A stretch of DNA of 64,000 bases from positions 281,015,116 through 281,079,115 of the forward strand of contig NC_073302.1 of assembly GCF_027595985.1 (NCBI RefSeq). The letters are read 5' to 3'. Below, one piece after another: positions 23,542 through 31,985 of this stretch. How positions within the stretch are numbered: the first letter of the stretch is position 1; each line of letters starts with the position of its first letter. The position numbers and the translations under genes are program-made. The DNA comes from Sorex araneus (taxonomy: Eukaryota; Chordata; Mammalia; Eulipotyphla; Soricidae). The notes under the pieces are model-generated. The model was not told the origin of the DNA. It saw only the letters and a list, made by a program, of their open reading frames with translations, and did no database searches.

Positions 23542-23825
23542 CTCCCGCGCCTCCGGCCCCCCAAAGGAGCTCGGAGCTGGAGAGTTCCAAATCATGACGA
23601 CGGTCCGCGGCATCTGGGGAAGGGCGCGCGGACCAGCCCTTCCAGCGGCGGCCGGGAGGCGGCGGCGGGAGCCGATCCGGGACTGATCATTCCGGGCTGC
23701 GGCGGCGGCCGTGGCGGCGGGCCGGGCGCGGGGACCCGCGGCGGCGCGGCGGTGGGCGACCCCGCGCGCGCGGGGGGCGGACGACGGAGCCCGGCGCGGG
23801 AGCCGCAGCGGCCGCGGGAGCCTCA

Positions 23826-23850
23826 GCCGCCGCCGCCGCCGCCGCCGCCG
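23826..23850. repeat. (GCC)n repeat in putative 5' UTR
   Basis: About eight GCC triplets just ahead of the first uORF. Such arrays are often length-variable. Confidence 0.9.
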
Positions 23851-23888
23851 AGGGGCCGGGGCCCCCCTGCGCTCGCCCCCTCACTACC

Positions 23889-23981
23889 ATGTACAGCGTG
23901 CGCTGCAAGAAGAAGGCGGGCGGTGCACGCACACCCCCGCGCCCCGCTGCCTCCGGCTCGGCCCCGGGCGCGCGCCGCTGA
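23889..23981 (+). promoter_or_regulatory. Upstream ORF in putative exon 1, 30 codons
   Basis: The ATG sits in the good context ACCATG, encodes a basic peptide beginning MYSVRCKKK, and stops at TGA 23979-23981. It is relevant only if transcription starts 5' of it. I see no homology to a known protein. Confidence 0.35.
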
Positions 23982-23991
23982 CCGGGGGGGA

Positions 23992-24000
23992 ATGTGCTGA
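23992..24000 (+). promoter_or_regulatory. Minimal two-codon uORF (Met-Cys-stop)
   Basis: ATG TGC TGA lies 11 bases after the preceding uORF's stop and 118 bases before the start of the splice-spanning uORF. Its functional weight is unknown. Confidence 0.3.
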
Positions 24001-24784
24001 GGACGGCGTGGAGCAGAGCCGCGGGGGGAGGGGAGGGCGCGACGAGCCGGCGGCGGCTGGAGGGGGCGGCGGCCGGCTCCCGGCTGGGACAAAGTTGCCC
24101 CCCGTGCAGATGGCAACTGTAAGTACCCGCCCGGGGGGCGCGGGCTGGCGCGGCGGCGGCGGCGGGCTGGAGCGAGCGTGCCGGGGAGCGCGGGCCGGGG
24201 GCCGGAGCGCTCGGCGGGGCTGGCCGGCACGTTGGCGGGGCCCGCGGGTTTCGGGGCGCCGGGTGCCCCCACCCCCCCCGCGCCGGGGCTCCGCGCCGCC
24301 TCCCCCACCCCCCCCCACCAACCACCACCCCCTGGGCCCCGCCGGCAGCTTCCCAGGCCGCCCCACCCGGCTCCGGCCCCCGGGCACGGCCGCTCCTCTG
24401 CCTCCCCTCCCCCCCCTCCCCGTTCCCAGCCCGCGGCTCGCGATCGCCCCCCTCTACACCCCCCCCCAACCCCGCTGCCCGCTCCGACTACCGCGGAGAG
24501 CGCCGGGGAGAGCCGTTTGGGGGAGCCCCGGCACCCGCGGTCGCCACCGCGGCGGCGGCCCCGGGCTGGTGGCGCGTCCCGGCGCCTCTTTGGCTCCGAT
24601 CGTTCGGATCTCAGTGGTGGCGGCCACTTCGCCCGGCTTCTTGGGCTCCCGAATCCCGGCGCACCGCTCCCCCCCAAGAAAAAAAAAAAGGGTGCTTTTA
24701 TTTTACAAAGGGTGGCTAGGATTAGTGGGCCCTGGAGATTGGACACGGGGTAAGTCGGCCTTTTACTTTGCAGAAACACTCGGC

Positions 24785-24809
24785 ATGTGCGTGTGCGTGT
24801 GCGTGTGGC

Positions 24810-24867
<58 letters not shown>
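24785..24867. repeat. (GT)n microsatellite in intron 1
   Basis: GTGCGTGTGCGTGTGG start then a long uninterrupted GT run. Confidence 0.97.
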
Positions 24868-24868
<1 letters not shown>

Positions 24869-25719
24869 CGCGGGGTGCTTTCCCCTCACCTCCCTCCCCG
24901 CCTTCTTCCCCCTTTCCCATCCTCTGCTCCGGGGCGGGGTGGGGGAGGGGGAGCCTTGCGCCCTGGAACTCCGGGTGCTTCTGCCTGGGCCGCTGGACTG
25001 GCAGCTGCGCCCCGAGCCGCCGCGGGGGCCGGCCTGGGTGCGGGGTTCTCACCCGCGGAACCCGAGAGCTGCTCCCTGCAGGGGCTGTGCAGGGCGATGA
25101 TCCAGAATCGAAGTGGGGGGGCTGGCTGTCGGGGTGGGGGGCGAGTCCCAGGCCCCCGCCCCCGCTCTCGCTCCCCCCACCCCTGCTAATCCGAGTCTGT
25201 GCGGCGGCGCGCCCACGGTTTTCCAGCGGAGGTGCGTTTGCCGGTCCGAATGCCAGCCTTCCGTGGCTCATTCAACTTTATTTTCTCCGATTTTCGGGTG
25301 TCTCTGATGGCAAGAAGGAGGGAAAGGGGAGTGGGGTGAGAGGCAGCTCTTCGACCCTGGCCCAGCAGAAGTGAATTAAAGTTGTAAACGCTCGAGTTGA
25401 AAACCGGCTGGACACATTTTTTGCCATGGGCTGATAGGAGGGGTGGGAGGTGCGTGGGGGCGGGGGAGCGCCGGGAGGGTGGGGGAGGGGCCCCCAGCCC
25501 CTGCCGAATGGATGTGCAGATTTGATCCCGCCGAGCAGCTCAAATTCAAGGTAAACGTTTTTGCTTTCATCGGGGGTGTCGGTGCGGCTTTTGAAGCCGG
25601 CAGGCGTTTGCAGTTGCGTCGGGAGGTCGGGGATCCTGGCGAGGCTTCTACCCAGTGAATCCGATTCGTCTCCACACGTCTGGGAGACCACACGTGAACG
25701 TGATTCTCGGCAGCCTTGC

Positions 25720-25757
25720 ACGTGTGTGTGTGTGTGTGTGCGCGTGTGTGTGCGTGT

Positions 25758-25795
<38 letters not shown>
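25720..25795. repeat. (GT)n microsatellite in intron 1
   Basis: GT repeat with CGCG and GTGGTG interruptions. Confidence 0.97.
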
Positions 25796-25798
<3 letters not shown>

Positions 25799-26001
25799 GG
25801 GCTCTTAATGACGCGGGCGGGAGTTGGCTTGAGGATCAAAATCCAGGTCTCCAGGCTTGAACCCGTGACTCAAACGTCTTGACTTTAGTTTGGGGTGGTG
25901 ATTCGACATCAGACTTTGGTGGTGGCGAGGCAAAGGCAAGGGTGACCAGATGAAAAGGAATCGGTTCCGGAAGCCCACGTTTGTAACAAATGCAGCCCCT
26001 T

Positions 26002-26018
26002 CCCCCCCCCCCCCATGC

Positions 26019-26069
<51 letters not shown>
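26002..26069. repeat. Poly-C run and (CA)n microsatellite in intron 1
   Basis: Thirteen C residues (26002-26014) followed by about 25 CA units (26020-26069). Confidence 0.97.
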
Positions 26070-26071
<2 letters not shown>

Positions 26072-26329
26072 CATTTCTGCCCTTTCCTCTAGAATGCTGG
26101 CTGTCGACCCAAAGTGGGAAGTGGACAGAAACCCTTAAAGGGACAAAAAGAATGCAAGAAATTAAGGGGGAGGCGGGGTGATTCCTTGGGGAGATGAAAT
26201 TCGGATATCAAAGCACTGACCTTTCGCACTTGCTGTCCCTCCCCCCTTCACCCTTTCTATTTGTCTCTCCAGCAGACCAAATGCCCTTACCTCAAGGAAA
26301 CCAAATAAAGAGGGGTGTGGGGTGGGCAC

Positions 26330-26790
26330 TACAGCATAGGCAAGTCAATGTAATAAGCAACTCCGGAGCTGGGTATTCTGGCGAGATGCTATCAGTCTTG
26401 GTTATTACTAATTCGGTCGGGTTAGCTCTGCAAATCATGGTACACGGCGGAGGCGCCTTAGCCAGGGGAGGCTTGGGCGCTTGTCTTTGCTGTACTTTGA
26501 GCTGGTTCTCGGTAAGAGGTGGAACGTCCTCTTTAAACTCCAAGTGCCCGGGAGGTGCTCCGGGATTGCGGATGCCTTCGCTGAGTTCTTTGTAATCTAT
26601 CGTGCAGAACTATTTCGGTGGCTCAGAGATGCGGTTTGGCCGCGTCGCTGACATGATCAATGCGAAGTGGACGCTGGGCGCTCTCGGGAAAGCGCTGCTA
26701 AGTGGCATCGTGCATGCAATTAAGACGCTGATGTGCTTAATAGCGTGGCCGTGAAGTCCACCATCAAAGCGAAGGCGCTCTCCCTTTTCT
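26330..26790. other. Complex non-repetitive block in intron 1
   Basis: High-complexity sequence without repeats, with homeodomain-like AATTAAG (26718) and CTTAATAG (26736). A candidate intronic regulatory element by inference only. Confidence 0.3.
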
Positions 26791-27445
26791 CTTCATAGTC
26801 AAAGCTCCTGAAAGACAATTGGTGGTTTTAAGAGCTTCTTTGGGGTCCTTTTGATGCTTTTTTCATTCCACCCCTTTTGCCTTTGAAAAGTAGGCTTTAG
26901 GTTCCCACCCTGGCATTTCCAGCCCAGGTTTAAAATAGCCCAAGTATTGTGTCTCCTTCCTTCTCTGTGAAAACGGGAGCTCCTTCCCGGTGAACTATTA
27001 AGAAGAGGTTCTGAAAGAAAGAGGGGGCCGGGTAGAGGACGAGGTGGGGAAACTTGTAAAATGGTGCTGCTTTTCTCTTAAATTAGATCCATGGAACTGA
27101 ACTGACAGCCATTTTATGTATATTTATGGATTGGTTTTGGAAGGGGGGGGCGTGGAGCGGGGAAGAATATTAAAATAGGACTGTGCAACCTGCCCTTTTC
27201 TTGTACAGAGCAGCATGTACCAGTTGTGTCCATTAGGAAATTATATCCACCTTTAAATTCAAATGAATATCCGATTTTTATAAAGTCCGGAGGATGGCGA
27301 TATGCCATGGGGGCGGGGGTTGTCGTTTTTTATTCTCTCCTGAATTTCAGAGACTTTGAGTGATCCCTGACGTTTTTGTCACATCCTGTCATTTCCCTTT
27401 TGTTTTTGTTTTTGTTTCCCCCCTCTCCCCCTTGCAGGAGGTAAA

Positions 27446-30379
27446 ATGCACACTTGCTGGCCCCCAGTAACTTTGGAACAGGACCTTCACAGAAAAATGC
27501 ATAGCTGGATGCTGCAGACTCTAGCTTTTGCTCTAACATCTCTCGTCCTTTCGTGTGCAGAAACCATCGATTATTATGGGGAAATCTGTGACAATGCATG
27601 TCCTTGTGAGGAAAAGGACGGCATTTTAACTGTGAGCTGTGAAAACCGGGGGATCATCAGCCTCTCTGAAATTAGCCCTCCTCGGTTCCCCATCTACCAC
27701 CTCTTGTTGTCTGGAAACCTTTTGAGCCGTCTTTATCCCAATGAGTTTGTCAATTACACTGGGGCTTCGATTCTGCATCTGGGTAGTAATGTCATCCAGG
27801 ATATAGAGACAGGCGCTTTCCATGGGCTGCACGGTTTAAGGCGATTGCATCTGAACAACAATAAACTGGAACTTCTGCGTGATGACACCTTCCTTGGCTT
27901 GGAAAGCCTGGAGTACCTACAGGTCGATTACAATTACATCAGTGTCATTGAGCCCAACGCTTTTGGGAAACTGCATTTGTTGCAGGTGCTTATCCTTAAT
28001 GACAATCTCTTGTCCAGTTTACCCAACAACCTTTTCCGTTTTGTGCCCTTAACGCACTTGGACCTGCGGGGAAACCGGCTGAAACTTTTGCCCTATGTGG
28101 GCTTGTTGCAGCACATGGATAAAGTTGTGGAGCTCCAGCTGGAGGAAAACCCCTGGAACTGCTCCTGTGAGCTCATCTCCCTCAAGGATTGGTTGGACAG
28201 CATCTCCTACTCGGCCCTGGTGGGGGATGTGGTTTGTGAGACCCCTTTCCGCTTGCATGGCCGAGACCTGGACGAGGTGTCCAAGCAGGAACTCTGCCCC
28301 CGGAAACTCATCTCGGACTATGAGATGAGGCCGCAGACGCCTTTGAGCACCACGGGGTACTTACACACCACCCCGGCCTCCGTGAATTCGGTGGCCACTT
28401 CTTCCTCTGCTGTTTACAAACCCCCCCTCAAGCCCCCGAAAGGGACTCGCCAACCCAACAAGCCCAGGGTGCGCCCCACCTCCAGGCAGCCCGCCAAGGA
28501 CCTGGGCTACAGCAACTATGGCCCCAGCATCGCCTACCAGACCAAATCTCCGGTGCCTTTGGAGTGCCCCACCGCGTGCACTTGCAACCTGCAGATCTCC
28601 GATCTGGGCCTCAACGTCAACTGCCAGGAGCGCAAGATCGAGAGCATCGCCGAGCTGCAGCCCAAGCCCTACAACCCCAAGAAGATGTACCTGACAGAGA
28701 ACTACATCGCCTTGGTGCGCAGGAGCGACTTCCTGGAGGCCACGGGGCTGGACCTGCTCCACCTGGGCAACAACCGCATCTCCGTGATCCAGGACCGCGC
28801 CTTCGGGGATCTCACCAACCTGCGGCGCCTCTACCTGAACGGCAACCGGATCGAGAGGCTGAGCCCGGAGCTGTTCTACGGCCTGCAGAGCCTGCAGTAT
28901 CTCTTCCTCCAGTACAATCTCATCCGCGAGATCCAGTCCGGGACCTTCGACCCCGTCCCCAACCTCCAGCTGCTCTTCCTGAACAACAACCTGCTGCAGG
29001 CCATGCCGTCGGGCGTCTTCTCGGGCCTGACCCTCCTGCGGCTGAACCTGCGGAGCAACCACTTCACCTCCCTGCCCGTGAGCGGCGTCCTGGACCAGCT
29101 GAAGGCCCTCATCCAGATCGACCTCCACGACAACCCCTGGGATTGCACCTGCGACGTGGTGGGCATGAAGCTGTGGGTGGAGCAGCTCAAGGTGGGCGTG
29201 CTCGTGGACGAGGTCATCTGCAAGGCGCCCAAGAAGTTCGCCGAGATGGATATGCGAGCCCTCAAGGCCGAGCTGCTGTGCCCCGACTACTCGGACGTGG
29301 TGGTGTCCACGCCCACGCCCTCGTCCATCCAGGTCCCGGCCCGGACCAGCGCGGTGACGCCCACCTCCGTGCGCTTGAACAGCACCGGGGCGCCCGCGGG
29401 CTTAGGCGCGGGCCAGGGGGGCGCGTCAGCGTCCTCCGTGCCCCTGTCCGTGCTGATCCTCAGCCTGCTGCTGGTCTTCATCATGTCCGTGTTCGTGGCC
29501 GCCGGGCTCTTCGTGCTGGTGATGAAGCGGCGGAAGAAGAACCAGAGCGACCCCACGAGCACCAACAACTCCGACGTGAGCTCCTTCAACATGCAGTACA
29601 GCGTGTACGGCGGCGGCGGCGGCGGCGGCGGGGGCGGGGGCGGGGGCGGCGGCGGCGCTGGGGGCCACCCGCACGCGCACGTGCACCACCGCGGGCCCGC
29701 GCTGCCCAAGGTGAAGACCCCCGCGGGCCACGTGTACGAGTACATCCCGCACCCGCTGGGCCACATGTGCAAGAACCCCATCTACCGCTCGCGGGAGGGC
29801 AACTCGGTGGAGGATTACAAAGACCTGCACGAGCTCAAGGTCACCTACAGCGGCAACCACCACCTGCAGCAGCCGCCGCCGCCGCCGCCGCCACCGCCGC
29901 CGCCCCAGCCCCAGCCGCAGCCCCCGCCGCAGCTGCAGCTGCAGCCGGGGGACGACGACAGGCGGGAAAGCCACCACCACTTGCGGAGCCCGGCGGCCTA
30001 CAGCGTCAGCACCATCGAGCCCCGGGAGGACCTGCTGTCGCCGGTGCAGGACGCCGATCGCTTTTACAGGGGCATTTTGGAACCAGACAAGCACTGCTCC
30101 AGCACCCCCGCCGGCAGCAGCCTCCCGGAATATCCCAAATTCCCGTGCAGCCCCGCGGCTTACACGTTCTCCCCCAACTATGACCTGAGACGCCCCCATC
30201 AGTATTTGCACCCGGGGCCGGGGGACAGCAGGCTGCGGGAACCGGTGCTCTACAGCCCCCCCAGTGCTGTCTTTGTAGAACCCAACCGGAACGAGTATCT
30301 GGAGCTAAAAGCAAAACTAAACGTTGAGCCGGACTACCTCGAAGTGCTGGAGAAACAGACCACATTTAGCCAGTTCTAA
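27446..30379 (+). CDS. SLITRK5: SLITRK5, SLIT and NTRK-like protein 5 (complete, single coding exon)
   Basis: A 977-codon frame whose sequence I recognise as SLITRK5, a type I synaptic adhesion receptor. Seen in order: signal peptide to about residue 38-40; cysteine-rich LRR N-cap (about 48-70); first LRR block; LRR C-cap with NPWNCSCE (about 236-285); Ser/Thr/Pro-rich linker; second N-cap (about 372-395), LRR block and C-cap with NPWDCTCD (about 563-612); one membrane helix (about 667-690) followed by KRRKK; and a long cytoplasmic tail with Gly-16 (722-737), His-rich and Pro/Gln-rich stretches, ending in EKQTTFSQF. The family is known to bind presynaptic LAR-type receptor tyrosine phosphatases through LRR1, and SLITRK5 also acts with TrkB in striatal neurons. 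The start chosen gives the family N-terminus MHTC and has A at -3; Met18 is an alternative. It is slightly longer than human (958 aa from memory), mostly from Gly and Pro/Gln tract growth. Confidence 0.98.
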   Translation: MHTCWPPVTLEQDLHRKMHSWMLQTLAFALTSLVLSCAETIDYYGEICDNACPCEEKDGILTVSCENRGIISLSEISPPRFPIYHLLLSGNLLSRLYPNEFVNYTGASILHLGSNVIQDIETGAFHGLHGLRRLHLNNNKLELLRDDTFLGLESLEYLQVDYNYISVIEPNAFGKLHLLQVLILNDNLLSSLPNNLFRFVPLTHLDLRGNRLKLLPYVGLLQHMDKVVELQLEENPWNCSCELISLKDWLDSISYSALVGDVVCETPFRLHGRDLDEVSKQELCPRKLISDYEMRPQTPLSTTGYLHTTPASVNSVATSSSAVYKPPLKPPKGTRQPNKPRVRPTSRQPAKDLGYSNYGPSIAYQTKSPVPLECPTACTCNLQISDLGLNVNCQERKIESIAELQPKPYNPKKMYLTENYIALVRRSDFLEATGLDLLHLGNNRISVIQDRAFGDLTNLRRLYLNGNRIERLSPELFYGLQSLQYLFLQYNLIREIQSGTFDPVPNLQLLFLNNNLLQAMPSGVFSGLTLLRLNLRSNHFTSLPVSGVLDQLKALIQIDLHDNPWDCTCDVVGMKLWVEQLKVGVLVDEVICKAPKKFAEMDMRALKAELLCPDYSDVVVSTPTPSSIQVPARTSAVTPTSVRLNSTGAPAGLGAGQGGASASSVPLSVLILSLLLVFIMSVFVAAGLFVLVMKRRKKNQSDPTSTNNSDVSSFNMQYSVYGGGGGGGGGGGGGGGGAGGHPHAHVHHRGPALPKVKTPAGHVYEYIPHPLGHMCKNPIYRSREGNSVEDYKDLHELKVTYSGNHHLQQPPPPPPPPPPPQPQPQPPPQLQLQPGDDDRRESHHHLRSPAAYSVSTIEPREDLLSPVQDADRFYRGILEPDKHCSSTPAGSSLPEYPKFPCSPAAYTFSPNYDLRRPHQYLHPGPGDSRLREPVLYSPPSAVFVEPNRNEYLELKAKLNVEPDYLEVLEKQTTFSQF

Positions 30380-30865
30380 GCAGCAAAGAAACTCCCGGGG
30401 AGCTTTTGCGGTGCAAGCGAGCGAGCGAGCGAGCGCAGACGCGGACGGTGAAAGCAGTTGATTAATCGCGTTGTTTCAACGTTTAGGGTGAAGTGCCTTG
30501 GCACTAGATTCTCAGCTTCGGGCGGAAGATACTGAAAGGGTGTGCAATTTCCTTTTAATTTTCCACGCGGGAAACATTTGTGTAAATTGGGCACATCGCT
30601 TTCTCTCCTTGCGTGTGTGGGGGCGGGGTGGGGGCGGGAGAAGAGAAGGGCTTTAGGGAGGGCAGTTTGCTGCGCGCCGGTGACTTGTTAAAGGTCCCAG
30701 ATGGTTTTTTTTTTTTTTTCTTCTGGCGGGCTGAAGTGCTAAGAAGGGTGCAAGGTGGGAGTGCATAGATTCCACTCTTTCTCTTTTGCTCCTGTCCCCC
30801 TTTAAGCCACGGGTGGGTCTAAAGGCTTTTGTGAAGAGGTTGGCACACCCCAAGTTTAATAGGAA

Positions 30866-30867
<2 letters not shown>

Positions 30868-30934
<67 letters not shown>

Positions 30935-31200
30935 CCTCCCTCCCTTCCTCCCTTCCTCCCTCCCTTCCTCTCTCTCTCCCTCCTTCACTCTCTTCCTCCA
31001 TCCCTTTCCCCCCTCCCTCTCTCCCTCCCCTCCCTCTCTCTCTCCCTCCTTCACTCTCTCTCCCTTATCCCTTTTTTCCCCCTCTCCCTCTCTCCCTCCT
31101 TCTCTTGCTATCTCTCTCCTCCCCTCTATCTCTCCATCTCCCTCACTCCCTTCTTGTTCCCCCTGTCTTCCTCCCTCCCCTTTCCTCTCCTTTCTTTTTA
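30868..31200. repeat. Pyrimidine tract with pure (TC)n core in the 3' UTR
   Basis: Uninterrupted TC to about 30931, then C/T-rich sequence with very few purines to 31200. On the sense strand of the mRNA it would be a CU-rich region. Confidence 0.95.
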
Positions 31201-31957
31201 AAGGATGTGTTTGTATGCATTCTGGACATTTGAATTAAAAGCAAAAGTATTGTGATCCCGCAAGGGATCACCATAGATGTGGACAAATCATTAAAATTAC
31301 AGAGCTATATGATCCATAATTGATTAGTCAAAATAACTTATTGATGAAATATACAAATATTTTATTGTAGCACCTATTTTTATATGCACATTTAGCATTT
31401 CTCTTTCCTTCACTATTTAGCCTATGATTTTCACAGAGGTGTCCACTATATTTGAAGATGCATTTCCAAAATGGAAGTGATATCAGAAAGGCACTTGAAG
31501 TCATTAAAAACATAGAGAACTTAAAGCCAATGCAACCCACCCACCCGATTGGATATGTATTTAAATAAAACTGATTGTATCCCAATGTATAAAAGAAAAA
31601 AAAATCTAGGGCAATCAATTGGGCCATTTGAGTGAGAATCGTGTGCAAGTTTTTGATTTTACTAGAAAAGACTTAAAAAGTATTTTTATTAGTCAACCAA
31701 AATGATGTATTGATTTGACTACTATTGTAGCCGATTTTTGATTGTTTAACCAAACCCAGTTGCATTTGTACAGATCCACGTGTACTGGCACCTCAGAAGA
31801 CCAAATGATGGACTGTACAAATCTCTATACAAACGTCTTTATCACTCTGGGCAGCAAGCAATGATGATAACCACAAACAGGATCTCTGTAAGATGGGGCT
31901 ACTGTTGTTACAGTCTCATATGTATCCCAGCACATGTAATTTTTTAAATAGTTTCTG

Positions 31958-31963
31958 AATAAA
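31958..31963 (+). terminator. Candidate SLITRK5 polyadenylation signal AATAAA
   Basis: A canonical hexamer about 1.58 kb after the stop codon, followed by a T/GT-containing stretch. Earlier alternatives are ATTAAA at 31234-31239 and AATAAA at 31564-31569; a later AATAAA lies near 34066. Choosing between them needs transcript data. Confidence 0.45.
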
Positions 31964-31985
31964 CACTTGATAACTATGTCAAATC

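Larger units (their letters stand above)
23600..24118 (+). other. SLITRK5: Probable SLITRK5 non-coding exon 1 (5' end uncertain)
   Basis: A strong donor, ACT then GTAAGT, lies at 24118/24119 inside the CpG island and matches the acceptor at 27437/27438, giving an intron of about 3.3 kb. The transcription start cannot be read from sequence, so the left boundary is nominal. A second donor-like GTAAGT at 22807 could mark an alternative upstream first exon. If the exon extends this far, it carries the ATGs at 23889, 23992 and 24110. Confidence 0.5.
22640..25700 (+). promoter_or_regulatory. CpG island / promoter region of SLITRK5
   Basis: G+C and CpG density rise sharply from the AT-rich flank at about 22.6 kb, peak at 23.1-24.6 kb and fall after 25.7 kb. 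Many GGGCGG/CCGCCC-type Sp1-like boxes are visible and I saw no convincing TATA box. Such an island at the 5' end is usual for a neuronal developmental gene. The long open frames here on both strands result from high GC (few stop codons) and triplet repeats. Confidence 0.8.
24119..27437 (+). other. SLITRK5 intron 1
   Basis: GT-AG intron inferred from the donor and acceptor above. The first half is still GC-rich with three dinucleotide arrays; the second half (about 26.2-27.4 kb) is complex non-repetitive DNA. No gene and no SINE are seen in it. Confidence 0.55.
24110..27470 (+). promoter_or_regulatory. Predicted spliced upstream ORF overlapping the SLITRK5 start
   Basis: If 24118 is joined to 27438, the ATG at 24110 reads MATEVKCTLAGPQ and stops at TAA 27468-27470. 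It passes through the SLITRK5 ATG (27446) out of frame and ends 25 bases after the A of that ATG. Its start context is moderate (C at -3, G at +4). Such an overlapping uORF would be expected to lower translation of the main frame. It depends entirely on the predicted splice. Confidence 0.45.
27438..31985 (+). other. SLITRK5: SLITRK5 exon 2 (splice acceptor, whole CDS, 3' UTR)
   Basis: The acceptor is a long T/C tract from about 27398 ending in CCCCCTTGCAG at 27437. The exon begins GAGGTAAA, eight bases before the ATG. No intron is needed across the CDS. The 3' limit is inferred from the AATAAA at 31958-31963. SLITRK genes are known to carry their whole coding sequence in one exon after a non-coding exon. 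Confidence 0.75.
30380..31985 (+). other. SLITRK5 3' UTR (3' end inferred)
   Basis: Runs from the stop codon to just past the preferred poly(A) signal. It contains a short GCGA repeat (30415-30437), a T-run (30705-30719), the large pyrimidine tract (30868-31200), then ordinary AT-rich sequence. Confidence 0.5.

Noticed and set aside
22618-23613. 331-codon minus-strand frame with a long Glu-rich stretch
   Set aside because: The acidic run is a translation of the (CCT)n tract and there is no recognisable protein.
23711-25189. Open frame of 492 codons on the + strand in the CpG island, with a 482-codon frame opposite
   Set aside because: Composition is Pro/Arg/Gly/Ala-rich, it runs through a strong splice donor and a (GT)n array, and has no domain; high GC simply removes stop codons.
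28564-30183. 539-codon frame within SLITRK5 in another phase, and antisense frames of 255-261 codons
   Set aside because: They are shadows of the GC-rich second half of SLITRK5; the translations are low-complexity and the true frame is unambiguous.
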